Shown: positions 1-10,919 of the stretch, one piece after another
Position numbering within the stretch: position 1 is the first letter of the stretch
Layout of the letters: each line of letters starts with the position of its first letter
Assembly: GCA_963989385.1 (NCBI GenBank)
Contig: OZ022499.1
Location: 48,659,757-48,723,756 of the forward strand
Direction: 5' to 3'
Length of the DNA: 64,000 bases
Origin: Ctena decussata
Taxonomy: Eukaryota > Mollusca > Bivalvia > Lucinida > Lucinidae
Made by a program: the position numbers and the translations under genes
Notes under the pieces: generated by a model
The model's database searches: none
What the model was told of the DNA's origin: nothing
The model's input: the letters and a program-made list of their open reading frames with translations, nothing else

Positions 1-596
1 CTTGGAATATATTGTTAAATTTGGTTGACATTTGACATATGATGTAAAATCATTAACAAAAATGCTGCAATTAAATGCATGTTATTGTCAATACAAGTAA
101 AAGAGCTTTTGAATGTACAGAATCTCAAATAGGCTGAAAGTAATGGTTTGACACCAACAGTTTGAGTCATGGGCTTTGGGAAGTAAAGAATGCCAAATAC
201 CTCACATATTCCAAAACTGATCATGAGCAAACATGGAATTTCTGTTAAATTTTGTTGACTGATATGACATGTTATGTAAAACTATTAACAAATAGACTAG
301 AATCAATAGCATTGGTATTGTTGTTACTTGTTAAGAGCTTTCCAAAGTAGCAAATGCCAAATATCTCACATATTCTAAAATTCATTATGAGCAAACTTGG
401 AATGCTCTATTAAATTTTGTAGATATTTCATACACAATGAAAATTTTTGAACAAATAGGCTGAAATAAATGGTATGACAACATTGATATGAGTCTATGGG
501 CTTTGGGAAGTACAGAATGGCAAATATCTCAAATTTTCCAAAATTGATTGCGAGCAAACTTTGAATATCCTATTAAATTTTGTAGATATTTCTCTG
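1..596. repeat. Degenerate tandem repeat, 3-4 units of about 160-230 bp
   Basis: The segment GAGCAAAC(A/T)T(G/T)GAATnnn followed by ATTAAATTTTGT recurs near 1, 229, 389 and 552. Each time it follows a GGGAAGTA(A/C)AGAATG-CAAATA block. The units are clearly related but diverged, and the first is longer than the others. Short open frames here run across repeat units and show no protein signature. The array continues off the left edge. Confidence 0.7.
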
Positions 597-1460
597 GGTG
601 GACTGATATTATCGCAGCACACATATTTTATAAGAGTAGTGATTTTAACTCTCATAATTAGACCAACCAGGTTTTAATATCAGATGGAACAGACATCTAA
701 TTGGCTATTAGATATTTAAAAGATCACCGCCAAAATCGGTCATGAAAAATTTATCATTGACAAATAATTTTATCATTGGACCTGAAAAATTTATCGATGG
801 ACTGATAAAATTGATCCATCCACTATGGTGTACCAAAAGGGTCAAAACTACCGATACCGGTCCACCTGTAAAAATATACAGGTGCACCGCTAAATTTTAG
901 CGGTGCACCTGTAAATTTTAGCGGTGGACCGATAAAATTTTATCGGTCCACAGTTAATTTACAGGTCCACCAATATTTTATCGGTCCACCGATATTTAGC
1001 ATATATTGGTGGACCGATATGATATACAGGTGCAGCGATAAAATTACAGGTGCACCTATAAAAGTATCGGTGGACTGATAAATTTTATCGGTCCACCGAT
1101 AAATTTATAGGTCCACCGATAAAATTAGCTGTCCACGTATATATTTTTCATGACCCGTTTAGGCGCTGATCTTACATCCAAAACAGCCAATCAGATGTCC
1201 TCTCTAGCTGATTTTAACACCTAATTGGTCTAGCTGTATCGCTGCTCTTATAAAATGTATGAGCAGCGATAATATCAGTCCATCGCTGAAATTTATCGGT
1301 CCACCGACATTTTTACAGGTGCACCTGTAATTTTATCGATGCACCTGTAATTTTATAGATGCACCTATAAGTTCTAAGTATCGGTGGACCAATAAAATAT
1401 CGGTGGACCTGTAAATTAGCGGTGCACCGACAAAATTTATTTGTTAAAATGTTCTTTGGT
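597..1460. mobile_element. Foldback element made of a GGT(CC/GG/GC)ACC motif swarm
   Basis: The left arm (about 597-760) and right arm (about 1125-1285) are inverted copies, roughly 70-75% alike by eye. Both carry GTGGACTGATATTATCGC, AGACCAA, ATCTAATTGGCT and GGTCATGAAAAAT blocks. Between and beyond them, from 800 to 1440, about 20 copies of GGTCCACC, GGTGGACC or GGTGCACC sit at about 20-bp spacing. They are joined by GATAAAATTT- or TGTAAATTTTA-type spacers. Because the motif is its own or its partner's reverse complement, the swarm can pair with itself in many registers. A further inverted pair, TATGGTGTACCAAAAG at 825 and its complement near 2590-2605, suggests the original element ran to about 2605. 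No coding capacity is seen. Confidence 0.7.
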
Positions 1461-1544
1461 AGGATGGAGGGTGAGTAGTACAGCCAATTAATGATGTGTA
1501 AATATATATATGGGAATATAGAGTGTATTACTGACCAGTCTAAC

Positions 1545-1640
1545 TGGTCTGGACATTTTGGCCTAGTGGTTGTGTGCTTGCTTTATAATCTTGGGGTCCT
1601 GAGATCGGTTCCCCGGTTGGGGCACTTGATGAAATTTACT
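1545..1640 (+). mobile_element. tRNA-derived SINE head (fragment)
   Basis: TGGCCTAGTGGT fits an RNA polymerase III A box. About 45 bases later CGGTTCCCCGG is a poor but recognisable B box. The stretch between has tRNA-like spacing. There is no acceptor stem and no clean 3' end, so this is a decayed SINE head and not a tRNA gene. It lies inside the motif-swarm element. Confidence 0.45.
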
Positions 1641-1764
1641 TTACAGATTATTCTCCTCCAACTACAGTATGAAATTTATTGGTCCACTGATAAAATTTAC
1701 AGGTGCAAAAAAACACTGAAATTAAACGATGCACCTATATTTTTTATGTGTGGACTGGTATCAG

Positions 1765-2566
1765 CGATGTGCCTAAATACAGTAATGATGCGTAATGTAG
1801 CGTAATGATGCGTAATGTAGCGTAATGTATTGTTTTATATATAATTTCATAAATTATCTGGAACATATAATGTATACCAGTATATGTAAATATAAAACAG
1901 TTTGACATTACAAGTGCTGGCATATGATTTGAGGAATCTAGAGTTTAATGGCAACAAGTCCTAGTCACCCTTCACGAGTTACAGGTTGAGCTTTATGTTT
2001 AGGAGTTCTCCTGTGCGGCACCAGCTGAAAACTAAGGATAAAATTTATCATAAGGCTAATGTGACAGATCGAAACTAACGGAGACTGAATTTGGAAAATA
2101 TTCCAACAGACTTTTACAAGAGTACAAATAATAAATTTCATGATTGGCTACAGACTCCAGACTCCTTTACATATAAAGGCATAACATTTTATGGGACAGA
2201 TTTCCCCAGCCACCCACCTGTAGATTACAATCCTGGTCAGTAAAACGCACCTTGTGTACTTCTAAGGCAAGCTTATTCTAAGTTAAATATACTTTGAAGA
2301 GACCGTGCATATTGGACCATAAGGTGTTTTGTGCAACATTATGCATCGGGCGGCCATATTCTGTACGCTATCTCCTAGCGCCTACACTATGTAATAATAG
2401 GTCTTCTGAACGTTCTCTGTAGAAAATAGTATCTGAATCGAAGTGATCAGACGGTAACAAAGATACAATGTCAATTTCAGGCAACATTGTTCATCTTTAA
2501 GCAACATTACGCCACATTACGCATCATTACGCTACATTACGCATCATTACTGTTTTTAGGCAGACC
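1765..2566. mobile_element. TIR element of about 800 bp with a 10-bp target duplication
   Basis: CTGGTATCAG occurs directly on both sides, at 1755-1764 and 2567-2576. Just inside are inverted repeats of about 55 bp (1771-1827 and 2506-2562) that begin GCCTAAA(T/A)ACAGTAATG. The repeats are themselves built from alternating GTAATGATGC and GTAATGTAGC. The interior has no recognisable protein. The insertion splits the GGTSSACC motif-swarm element, so it is the younger of the two. The superfamily is unassigned: 9-10 bp duplications occur in Mutator-like elements, but the terminal sequence alone does not settle it. Confidence 0.75.
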
Positions 2567-2604
2567 CTGGTATCAGTAGTTTGGACTCTTTTGGTACACC
2601 ATAG

Positions 2605-2828
2605 ACACGCGTGGTCAACTAATTAAAGCAGTTTAATTATGATTCAGAAGGTCATAGGTTTGAATCCGGGATGGGCCAGATGGAGACTAGAAAACTCTGT
2701 TAACCCAGCAGTTAACAGCTACCTTGTTTCGCATCAGGGATGGATAAGGCAGTGAAAGCAGAGGGATGAGCTTCACTTTTTAAGATATAATGGACCTATG
2801 ACCCCACTGCCTTACGGCCTCTGCACTG
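2605..2828 (+). mobile_element. tRNA-derived SINE, diverged copy
   Basis: This copy matches the better preserved SINE at 40370-40640 block by block: AGGTTTGAATCC-like B box, AAAACTCT-GT-AACCCAGCAG, GGATAAGGCAG, GAGGGATG and CCCCACTGCC-TACGGC. The tRNA head is badly eroded: the A box is barely visible around 2615. No target duplication was found. It lies directly against the LINE tail that follows. Confidence 0.65.
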
Positions 2829-3205
2829 TGGGACCCCATCAGAATCAGAATCAGAATTGTTTACTGGTGATACGTCCAAAGACAATCATTCACCAGGACC
2901 TGTGAATCAGGGAAGCTAGTCCCTAGCCCTTATAAGAGAAGTAAACTTAGTAACTGAATCCTCTGCACACTCAGCAGCAGAAATAAGTGAATCTTCCAGG
3001 GAATTCCAATCTCTAATAGTCTGGGGGAAGAAACTGGACTTGTAAATGTCAGTCCCAGCCAATGGGGTTTGAAATGTCAGGGAATGATGATTCCTGGTAC
3101 GCCTATTTGGGGGAACAAGGTCATTAATGGGTATACAGGCTGCACCCCTCAGACCTTTGTAAAGCATTATAAGTCTACTATCTTTCCTTCTCTTTCCCAT
3201 TATAT
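2829..3205 (-). mobile_element. CR1/L2-like LINE, 3' end only
   Basis: The minus-strand frame at 2916-3200 encodes about 94 residues that look like the C-terminal tail of a CR1/L2-type LINE ORF2. It has a basic RR-R start, a PxNRRTRNHH segment, a FFPQTIRDWNSL motif and a final helix with FTSLIRARD. On that strand the element ends in a (TTCTGA)n microsatellite tail (2831-2855), as such LINEs do. The reverse transcriptase core is absent, so this is a 5'-truncated dead copy. Clade assignment rests on the tail motif and could be another CR1-group lineage. Confidence 0.7.
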
Positions 3206-4219
3206 TTTTTTTAATTTATTTTTTTTTTTAGTATTAATTCTAGATAGCTTAAATGAAAAGAGTGGTGTGGTAAATCTTAAATGAAAACATTGGTGAAATA
3301 AACCTGTCAGTTAACAATTTATCTGCCAAATTAACTAAAATAGCATCATATTAAAGCATCCTTGTCAAAAAACAACAACAAAAACCGTCTATATAGATCT
3401 ACAGATGAAATGTGCCATCTCCGCTATTGCCTGAAATTGCCTTAATTAACGGAAATATGGATATAATATTAATAAATTCCCATAAACTTAATATTAATCA
3501 CTAACAGGTGCAGTCTTTCGCTATTTCAAACAGTATAAACACGATTATAATACCTTAAAGTCCATGCCGTAATCGATGAAAAATCTCAAGATTGCTCGAG
3601 TAAACTTAGAATTCCAAGATTGACCGTGAGCAATCTCGAGATTTTTCAAATTCCAAGTTTGACGACAACAGTAACAACTTTCCTATTGGCCGACGATAGT
3701 GTTCATTTACATTTTCAGTTTCGATATTTTATTTTCATTTAAAAATACGTTAAACTGAAACACTTTTTCTGAATTTTTACAATGGATTTAGGTATGATTA
3801 TATATTATCTAACGAAATTGGTAAAATTGTTTATTTTGGAGATGGTGAAAAATGAGAGAGTATACCTTTAAGTAGTTTCAGAAATTTCTTTTGCTGCTTT
3901 TTTGATAACTGAAAAACAATAAATGTGTCAAATGAGATTTTTTCATACACTGTAATTGTATGCCATTTACATTCATTGAAATAACTCGCAGGTTGGCTGA
4001 AATCAGATCCTAAGACATGTTAGTGTAACATAAGACTAGTGTAGTAATGCAACATGAACACGTGCCTGGTTAACTAAGTTCTGAAAAGTAAGATCTGTTG
4101 GAATCAAGGAAACGAAAGTTGCAGATTCGGTTTGAAGACCGGTTATTAGTGCAACACCAGCCCAGCCCTCTAGCACCGGCCTAGCCGAGTTCTGTTTTTA
4201 AAGTGACTCTAAATAATAT
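3206..4219. other. No gene seen; one hairpin
   Basis: AT-rich sequence with T-runs near 3205-3230. An inverted repeat at 3578-3597 and 3628-3647 (GAAAAATCTC / GAGATTTTTC, about 19 of 20 paired) has a 30-base loop. I recognise nothing else. Confidence 0.6.
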
Positions 4220-4455
4220 GAGCCGCGACACGACAAAACCAACAAAGTGGTTGTGCGCCCAGCGCAGACTCAGATCAGCCTGGGCATCCGCTCAGCCTGA
4301 TCAAAGTCTTCGGTAAGCGTTTAGAGGGTAGCTTAGGGTCTAAGCTACCTCCATGCGGACAGCGAAGACTCTGATCAGACTGGGCGGATGCCCAGGCTGA
4401 TCTGAGTCTGCGCTGGGCGCAAAACCACTTTGTTGGTTTTGTCGTGTCGCGGCTC
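4220..4455. mobile_element. FB236 palindromic element, copy 1
   Basis: This is a 236-bp near-perfect palindrome that starts GAGCCGCGACACGACAAAAC and ends with the reverse complement. Inside each arm is a second hairpin: GACTCAGATCAGCCTGGGC against CAGACTGGGC-type sequence around a GGATGCCC core. At the centre GGTAGCTTAGG pairs with TCTAAGCTACC. The whole could fold as a closed stem with three hairpins. The flanks are ATAT on the left and CTTATAT on the right, so the duplication is not exact here. No protein is encoded; open frames in it come from the palindrome. Confidence 0.9.
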
Positions 4456-5453
4456 CTTATATGTATTATCTCCAAAGGGTCAGAAATTATTTACATGTAC
4501 TCTTCAATATGATGGATTACGGGTATACTTTTTTACGGCCGCCATGCGGCACTGAACACCAGCTGCATTGAAAATAAATTCTTAGGTTATACTCTTGGGA
4601 AAGAAGAAACTTCATATTTTAGTGTGCCTTTTTCAGGACCCTAATTCTAGTGTAGGCACAAGTTTTTGAGAAATAAATACACTTCAAATTTTGCAAAACT
4701 TTGTTCATCAGCAGTCGAATATGCAGAATATCAGCATGGAATATCATGCATTTCCATTTTTTCTGTATCTAAGTATCTTGATTTATATTTTGGGCGAGTT
4801 GTGCTTTGTGATTATGGTCTTTATATGGTAGCTTCGCCTATGTTTTTCCATTTAAGGTGTATGGGTGAACTACCTTGCTTTTTCGCCATTTTTACAAAGG
4901 GGTATCTGTTTGCTTGTCTGGATGACGTTGCCTGTAAAATGAGGTTAATTCTTAAAAGAAAGAATTTGCTCCAACAGGAACAAATTCTTTCTTTTAAGAC
5001 TTAACATTCAAAGGAACAGAACGTTACAGAGCACAACTTTATTTCAGAATAGTATCTCAGGCCACTCACAGGTGGAATATGAAAAAAAAGTACATACATA
5101 ATACGAAAGGACGGAATTAGCTCACAGAGGAGCAAATCTTTCTATAAGAAAATATCCCATTTATAAGAGGAGAGGTAAAAATAAAAAAGACAGTGTTCTA
5201 CCCAAGAAATTACCTTTTCTACTTAAGTTACAAGTACAGGTGTATGATATTGCAGTCATATATTTCAGCCATCTTTCCTAAGGTAAACAACTTTGGGAAA
5301 CTCAAGTTTATTTCCCTGGCCGATGTAAATTCTACTTTTTTAGAAAGAATTTGCTCAAAGAGGTGGAACTCCTTCTCATTAACTGTTTACGCCGATTGAG
5401 ATACATGAAGGAGACAAAGGTGAAAATTACAGAGTTGCTTTCCCTGTATATAT
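4456..5453. other. Repeat fragments, no gene
   Basis: Positions about 4505-4570 (TTTTTACGGCCGCC and ACACCAGCTGCA blocks) reappear inverted near 24925-24995, so they are a dispersed repeat. At 4951-4968 and 4981-4998 an 18-bp perfect inverted repeat, CTTAAAAGAAAGAATTTG and its complement, encloses 12 bases. The GAAAGAATTTGCT block recurs near 5343, 6312, 18889 and, diverged, 25760. The 112-codon plus frame at 4666-5004 ends in this hairpin and has no family signature. Confidence 0.5.
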
Positions 5454-5665
5454 GAATGGTTGTGTGCCCAGCGCAAACTAGGATCAGCCTGGGCATCCGC
5501 CCCGTCTGACCAGACTCTTCGCTAAGCGCTCAAAGGGTAGCTTAGCGTCTAAGCTACCTCCATGCGGACAGCAAAGACTCTAATCAGACTGGGCGGATGC
5601 CCAGGCTGATCTGAGTCTTTGCTGGACGCATATGCCACTTTGTTGGTTTTTTCGTGTCGTGGCTC
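5454..5665. mobile_element. FB236 palindromic element, copy 2 (5'-shortened)
   Basis: It has the same internal hairpins as the other copies and an intact right terminus ending GTGGCTC. The outer part of the left terminal repeat, about 28 bp, is missing. ATAT flanks both ends, consistent with a 4-bp target duplication even though the left end is eroded. Confidence 0.85.
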
Positions 5666-6233
5666 ATATATACCCTTCACCTTTAAGACGTGTTAACGCA
5701 CCACTGATTAATTAGACCGTCAGTGATAATCGTGATAGGTTCTGGCTTCAGCTGCATATCCAGAGCAATGGCCTTGTTTTCTGTAATTACTTTTGCAAAA
5801 TATGAAACACGTTTGGCAACTAACATGACAGCTTTTGGACGTCAATCAAAGCTTCGATTGAGATAATTGTTACGCGCAAGCAATTCTTAGACGCCTAGAA
5901 ACGAATGCTTGACACTATTAGTTTTACATGGATTTTGCTGATACGTAATGAGCTGCTTTGACCTATGGTGTAACTTGAAAAAAATGTACATGATTATTTT
6001 TAAATGGAATATTCGTTTAGTTTTAATTACTATTTTTAATAATTGTTCTATCGATTGATAAAGAGCAAATGTTTTCCTTGAAGAGTTGACACACTGACGG
6101 ATAGCTGGATGGACGACTTGCGATTTCACACCTTTCTAAATAGTATTTCAGTCATATCAGGACGATGGGAGAGTGACAATGAAAGACTGTGTGCAATGGA
6201 ACCCCGTTTACGGTTGAAAAGATTGCCACCATA
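5666..6233. other. No gene seen
   Basis: AT-rich sequence. The 80-codon minus frame at 5887-6129 shows no family signature. I see nothing else. Confidence 0.5.
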
Positions 6234-6302
6234 AAGAAGTCTCGAACCCGGGACCGCTAGCTCAGCAGGCCAGCGCTCAACCTACTGAGCTACGGGGTTC
6301 TA
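6234..6302 (-). mobile_element. tRNA-like SINE head or tRNA pseudogene
   Basis: On the minus strand the order is ACCCCGTAGCTCAGTAGGTT (D-arm and A box), GAGCGCTGGCCTGC (anticodon region) and CCCGGGTTCGAG (T-loop and B box). The 3' side of the T-stem and the acceptor stem do not pair, so it is not a functional tRNA. It most likely is a SINE head. The surrounding bases are unlike those of the SINE at 40370, so it may be a second SINE family. Confidence 0.55.
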
Positions 6303-6574
6303 CCTTTAAAGAAAATAATTTGCTAATAGAGGAGCATTTTTTTTCCTTTAAGAATAGACCCTTTGCAAAAAGAAGGCAAACTGAAACTGACAGTGTTGCA
6401 TCTTCTGAAAGATAATCCATTTACCTTAGACCTGAAATAGTCTTACCACTTGAAAGAATTTCCACTTGAAAGAATTTCTTCTGTTCTGGTTCCTTCTTGT
6501 TAGCCTCAGTGAGTCTAGTCTCACAGAGGTGCTGTCATATCTGGTCATTATACATGTATACGTTTCCTAGTTAG

Positions 6575-6725
6575 TTCTCTTTCGGCCGCTTTACGGTCTT
6601 TCCGATGAGACGTTAAACTGAGGTCTCGTCTCCATAGGATCCTATGTGTTGGTGGGACTTTTAACCCTAAGTTCACTTACTCCTCTTTCGGTGTGTTTGG
6701 TAAATTCTGCTTCATGAACGTGGCC
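6575..6725 (+). mobile_element. SINE-like body fragment
   Basis: CCGATGAGACGTTAAACTGA followed by GGTCTCGTCT and CCTATGTGTTGG resembles the conserved GATGAGACGTTAAAC-GAGGTC body seen in many invertebrate tRNA-SINEs (from memory of the family, not a search). No head or tail is recognisable, so this is a fragment. Confidence 0.35.
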
Positions 6726-6749
6726 TCTCCTGAATAAAATCTTACGTTT

Positions 6750-6987
6750 GAGCCGCGACACGACAAAACGAACAAAATGGAATATGCGCCACGTCAAGAC
6801 ACAGATCAGTCTGGGCATTGACCCAGTCTGATCAGAATCCTTGCTGTGCGCTTAAAGGGTAGCCAAGGGTCTAAGCTAGCTTCATGCGCACAGTGGAGAC
6901 TCTGATCAGACTGGGCGGATGCCAAGGCTGATCTGAGTCTTCGCTGGGCGCACATGCAACTTTGTTGGTTTTATCGTGTCGCGGCTT
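6750..6987. mobile_element. FB236 palindromic element, copy 3
   Basis: This is a full-length copy of 238 bp. The left terminus is GAGCCGCGACACGAC and the right ends GTCGCGGCTT. The left arm is somewhat diverged (AATATGCGCCACG). The flanks are GTTT and ATTT, a possible 4-bp duplication with one change. Confidence 0.9.
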
Positions 6988-7965
6988 ATTTTCCTATATG
7001 TGTGTTTTTAGTTACCTCATGTCTCTTGAGGCCATCAGCTTGGGGAGCCCCTGGGTAAGAAACCATATCAGGCACATCAACCTATAAGCCCAATCAGTCA
7101 ATAATCTGTCGTACATGGTTTCCTTCTTTTTGTCCTATAATATTACCACAATTTAGTGATACATGTAACACGTCTTTATACTCGACAATTAATTAATTAA
7201 CTTTGAAGATATTATAATTATAAAATCAATTATTGGTCAGTGCATTTATCATTTCTAAGGACTAAGCAAATAGTTTTATATCATGCAACAGCTGCGCTGA
7301 TCCTGATAAGATACCACTGTTGACAAGAGAAACCGAGAAGCCGTTGATACTGCCAATGTAAACAAAGAAGCATACGCCACCTCTCTACGATTTTCATGAA
7401 TTACGGAAAAAAGCTGGGTGTACACTAAACAACAAAACTCCGCGGAAGTTTAAAGGCACCATTGCTCTATCAGAATGAAATATTTTATCGTGAGGTATCG
7501 CTGCAAGCTTCTCCCTACAGTTTCGCCATTGATTATTATCGTGATTGGCCGGCTTTGAAAAATCAAAACGTCCTTGAGTTTACCAGAAAATAAGATTTTA
7601 AAACAATAACTAGGTCATTTTAGGTGCCAACTATTTTCGATTTCACAAGCTTTATTAAATGGTAATAACACAAGGTAGAGGTGATAAAAATACAAGGTAC
7701 AGGCGTTTAACATGCTTAACAGGTGATAAAAATACAGTGTACAAAAGGTCAAGGCTCCCATTGATTGTACCGCTGTTGCTTTTAATGGAGAGACTGATAA
7801 TTTTTTCGGCTTTAGCCGTATAACCTTAGTATTGACCTACATTTTAAGTATTTCATTGGCCAATATAAATACACCCGGGATTTTGATGTAAGTATCTTAC
7901 TTTCGCTTTCTCTTTCTACTCTTTCAGTTTCATTTGACTGTTGGCATATAAACTGTGTTGCGATA
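6988..7965. other. No gene seen
   Basis: This stretch up to the large palindrome has no recognisable repeat or open frame of note. A pyrimidine tract ending in CAG (about 7905-7927) resembles a splice acceptor, but no coding exon follows. Confidence 0.5.
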
Positions 7966-8406
7966 AATTAGTCCGAGAGCCCGTGGTAGGTTTATTCATG
8001 TGGTCGAGGCCAAAAGGTTTGAAGGTGTTTTCTTATGTAAAAAAGTGTGCTGAATTCAAAAATCAAAGTCTTAAAAAAATCCATTGATGCACAAAGTCGG
8101 TATACTCAAAAGATTACACATGGGGTGCTCCAAATCTCGAAAGAACGTCAAAATGGGGGTACCCTTATATTTAGTAATATTTTAAGCCTTCTGCATGCAC
8201 TGGAATATTAATTTTTATATCAAGTAATACTAAATAGATGTTAAAAAAAGATCAAATAACAATTTTTACATTTTCTTTGCCATATTATGGGAAGCTCTAC
8301 TTTCAAAATGAAACACCTTGAAAAAAGCCACGAAAACTGGTGATTTCAATATTCAACTCATAGGTAGATACAAATATTGATAAAACACCGAAAGTAGCAG
8401 TTATTA

Positions 8407-9255
8407 TACCCCCAGCACAATAAGTATGTCGAGGGGTAAATTGTTTTTGCCTTTCCATCCGTTCTTCTGTCTATCCATTCGTCTGTCTGTCCATTTGTCC
8501 GTCAGTCCTTCCGTCCGTTAGTGAACATTTGCGTTAAAGTTTTGCGTTAAGTTTTATCTTTGCTCTGTTTTCCTGAGTGTATTCATGGAAACTTGTTCAT
8601 GTGAATTAGTATTACTTCAGGATGGATACTGATCGGTTTGCATCACCTGGAAGGCTCTACAGGCCTAAGGTCAAGGTCACAGACTTAGAAACTTGTAAAA
8701 CGGTTACGTTAAAATTTGCGTTATGTGTTTTCTTTTGCTCAGTTTTCTTGAAAGTGTTTTACTGGAACTGGTCCATATATGCTCAGTGTTACTAAAGGAT
8801 AGATACTTATCAGTTTGCATCACTTGGATGCTGCTTTTGGCCTGAATCAAGGTCACAGACTTAGAAATTCATATAATAGTTACGTTAACGCTTGCGTTAA
8901 ATATTTGTTTTTGCACTGTTTTCCTGAATGTCTATACTGGAACTGTTACACATGTGTTTAGTGTTACTGCAGAATATATACTGCTCTGTTTGTGTCACCT
9001 TCATGCTGCTGCTGACCTAAGGTTAATGTCAAAGACTTTGAACTTTATATAATATCTCTGTAAAAGTTTTACTTTGAAGAGTGCATCTTGGAATAGAATC
9101 TTTTGAAATGTGACATGGTCTATTGCCGGGCTTGACTGATTGTCTGCTTGTCTGTTTGTTAACATTTTTGCATTAATGTATTACGCAAAGTTTATTTTCT
9201 ATGGGCGGTGGCTCTGGCCGGAGGTATACGTTAGCCCTTGCTCACTTGCTCTAGT
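8407..9255 (+). mobile_element. Helitron-like (HINE/pearl type) element, copy A1
   Basis: It begins with a degenerate ACCCCCAGCAC...AGTATGTCGAGGGGT hairpin and a run of TCCGTC/CTGTCC. It then has three or more tandem units of about 175 bp, each with ATGCTGCT, AAGGTCA and TTTGCGTTAA blocks. It ends with a hairpin (GTTAGCCC TTGCTCAC, 9230-9245) followed by CTAGT at 9251-9255. A 3' hairpin followed by CTAG/CTRR is the Helitron signature. No Rep/helicase is present, so it is non-autonomous. The copy at 23830-24804 is the better preserved relative. Confidence 0.7.
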
Positions 9256-9459
9256 TGGGCTGGAAAAACAACTTCGATCACAAATTGTTCGTGATAATTT
9301 TTGGCTTTGTTTTAATTATTTTTGGGGAAGAACATGTTCGAAGCAAGATAAAGTTTGACACATTTGCGATATAGCAACCTCTGTACTTTTACATTGTTCA
9401 CCCACATATTCTTTATCCCGTCATTTTAAATACATTTTAAATATAGTTTTCTTTATGTT

Positions 9460-9870
9460 TTCATTCTTTTTTCAAGTAAAAGGGAGGCAGTTGTACAGAA
9501 TGAGAAACATCAGTTGAATGTGAGTTTGATGGGGATTTGCCAAATGAACATAAAAGAATAGGGAGGGGTTTTGAAGTGAGCGTGTGCCTATGCTCAGTCT
9601 CATCTTTAGTTTTGATGTCTGTTTACACACACTATGGGCCTTCACAAAACTTCGGCCAAAGACTGAATCCCTGATTGCTGTAAAAGGCTGTGCATGCGCA
9701 TTTAAATAGCCACCTTATGGTTAAAAAACCTTGTTCGCTCCGCGAATTCCGCATATATGGTGATATCCAAGGACGTCTACAATTTCATTCTTTTTCCATT
9801 TCAGTAAGAAGATGGAATCAACTGATCTGAAAAATGAACTACGCAACAGTGAAACGTGAGAGTATTATAT
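9460..9870 (+). other. Exon-like blocks in the left palindrome arm
   Basis: Two short blocks are preceded by a pyrimidine-rich tract plus AG and followed by GTGAG: about 9475-9523, and about 9805-9860 (begins after CCATTTCAG). The second reads as a short open peptide starting KKMESTDLKNEL. Mirror blocks exist in the right arm with splice-like borders but different frames. They could be ancestral exons or chance; no protein family is recognised. Confidence 0.25.
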
Positions 9871-10919
9871 TGGCGATTCTAAACGAAATCGGATGCAGAA
9901 GATAGTCCCTTTTACAGTCCCTTTTTGGGTACCATCAAACAAAGACCACAATACAGGTCATGTTTCGTCTCGCCTTTCCAGCTGAAGAATGTGTTCAGGC
10001 TGAGCTGAAGTCTTGATTCGAAATCAAAGGACCTGATCTTAGGTTTCTTTCAATATGGCGGAGGCTCTGTTTTAAGTGATGAATCAAATGATGTCTTTAT
10101 TTTTTTTGAGGGATCTTACACTTTGATTTGCAAACATTCTGATAACAAACATTCTGATAACATATACCGACAGTATCATGAAGAGTACCGATCCCAGACA
10201 ATGTTTCAATGCTTTCATTGTAATTATCCCAAGCAATGTTCATCCCAAGTCCTGGCTGTTGGGTGAGGCCATCTGATCTAGAGCAATTCTTTTCCATTTA
10301 GAATAGCCTTACATAATGCACTCACGCTTTACCGATGGTTCTCTTGTCTCGTCAGTTGTTTCCATCTTCTACCTGAAAAGAAAAAAGAGGAACGATATTA
10401 CCATGTACACGGACTTCGCTAAGGGGACAAGTATCTTTACAGAAACTATCAGGTAGATATTTCAATGCGCATGCGCGGCCTTTCACAGAAATCAGGGATC
10501 TGTGTCTTTGGCCGAAGTTTTGTAAAGGCCAATAGTGTATGTCAACAGACCAAACGTCCATCAGAGACTGACCATATGCACAGGCTCACTTTGAAACCCT
10601 TCACTGTTCTTTTGAGTTCGGTTTGCAAGGCCCAATTTAGCTCATTTTCAACTGATTATCCTCCTTTCTGTACGACTGTCTCCACCATTTTACCTGAAAA
10701 AAAATAAAACAGTAATAATGTATTTGAAACGTATTTAAAATGACTTTTAAAGAATATACGGCATGGACAAACAATATAACAGAACAGAGGTTGCCATATC
10801 GCCAATTTGTCAGACTTTATCTTGTTTGGAGCTCATTCTTCCCCAAATGACGGAAGCCAAGTCCAAAGAAAAATAACTCGAACAATTTGTGGCTAGAAAT
10901 GTTTTTCAAATCCCCTTAG

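Noticed and set aside
4275..4475. ORFs within FB236 copies (also 36623-36805, 62686-62928 and 62768-62950)
   Set aside because: They arise from the GC-rich palindrome. They occur on both strands and are broken differently in each copy.
6234..6302. Functional tRNA gene
   Set aside because: The T-stem and acceptor stem do not pair.
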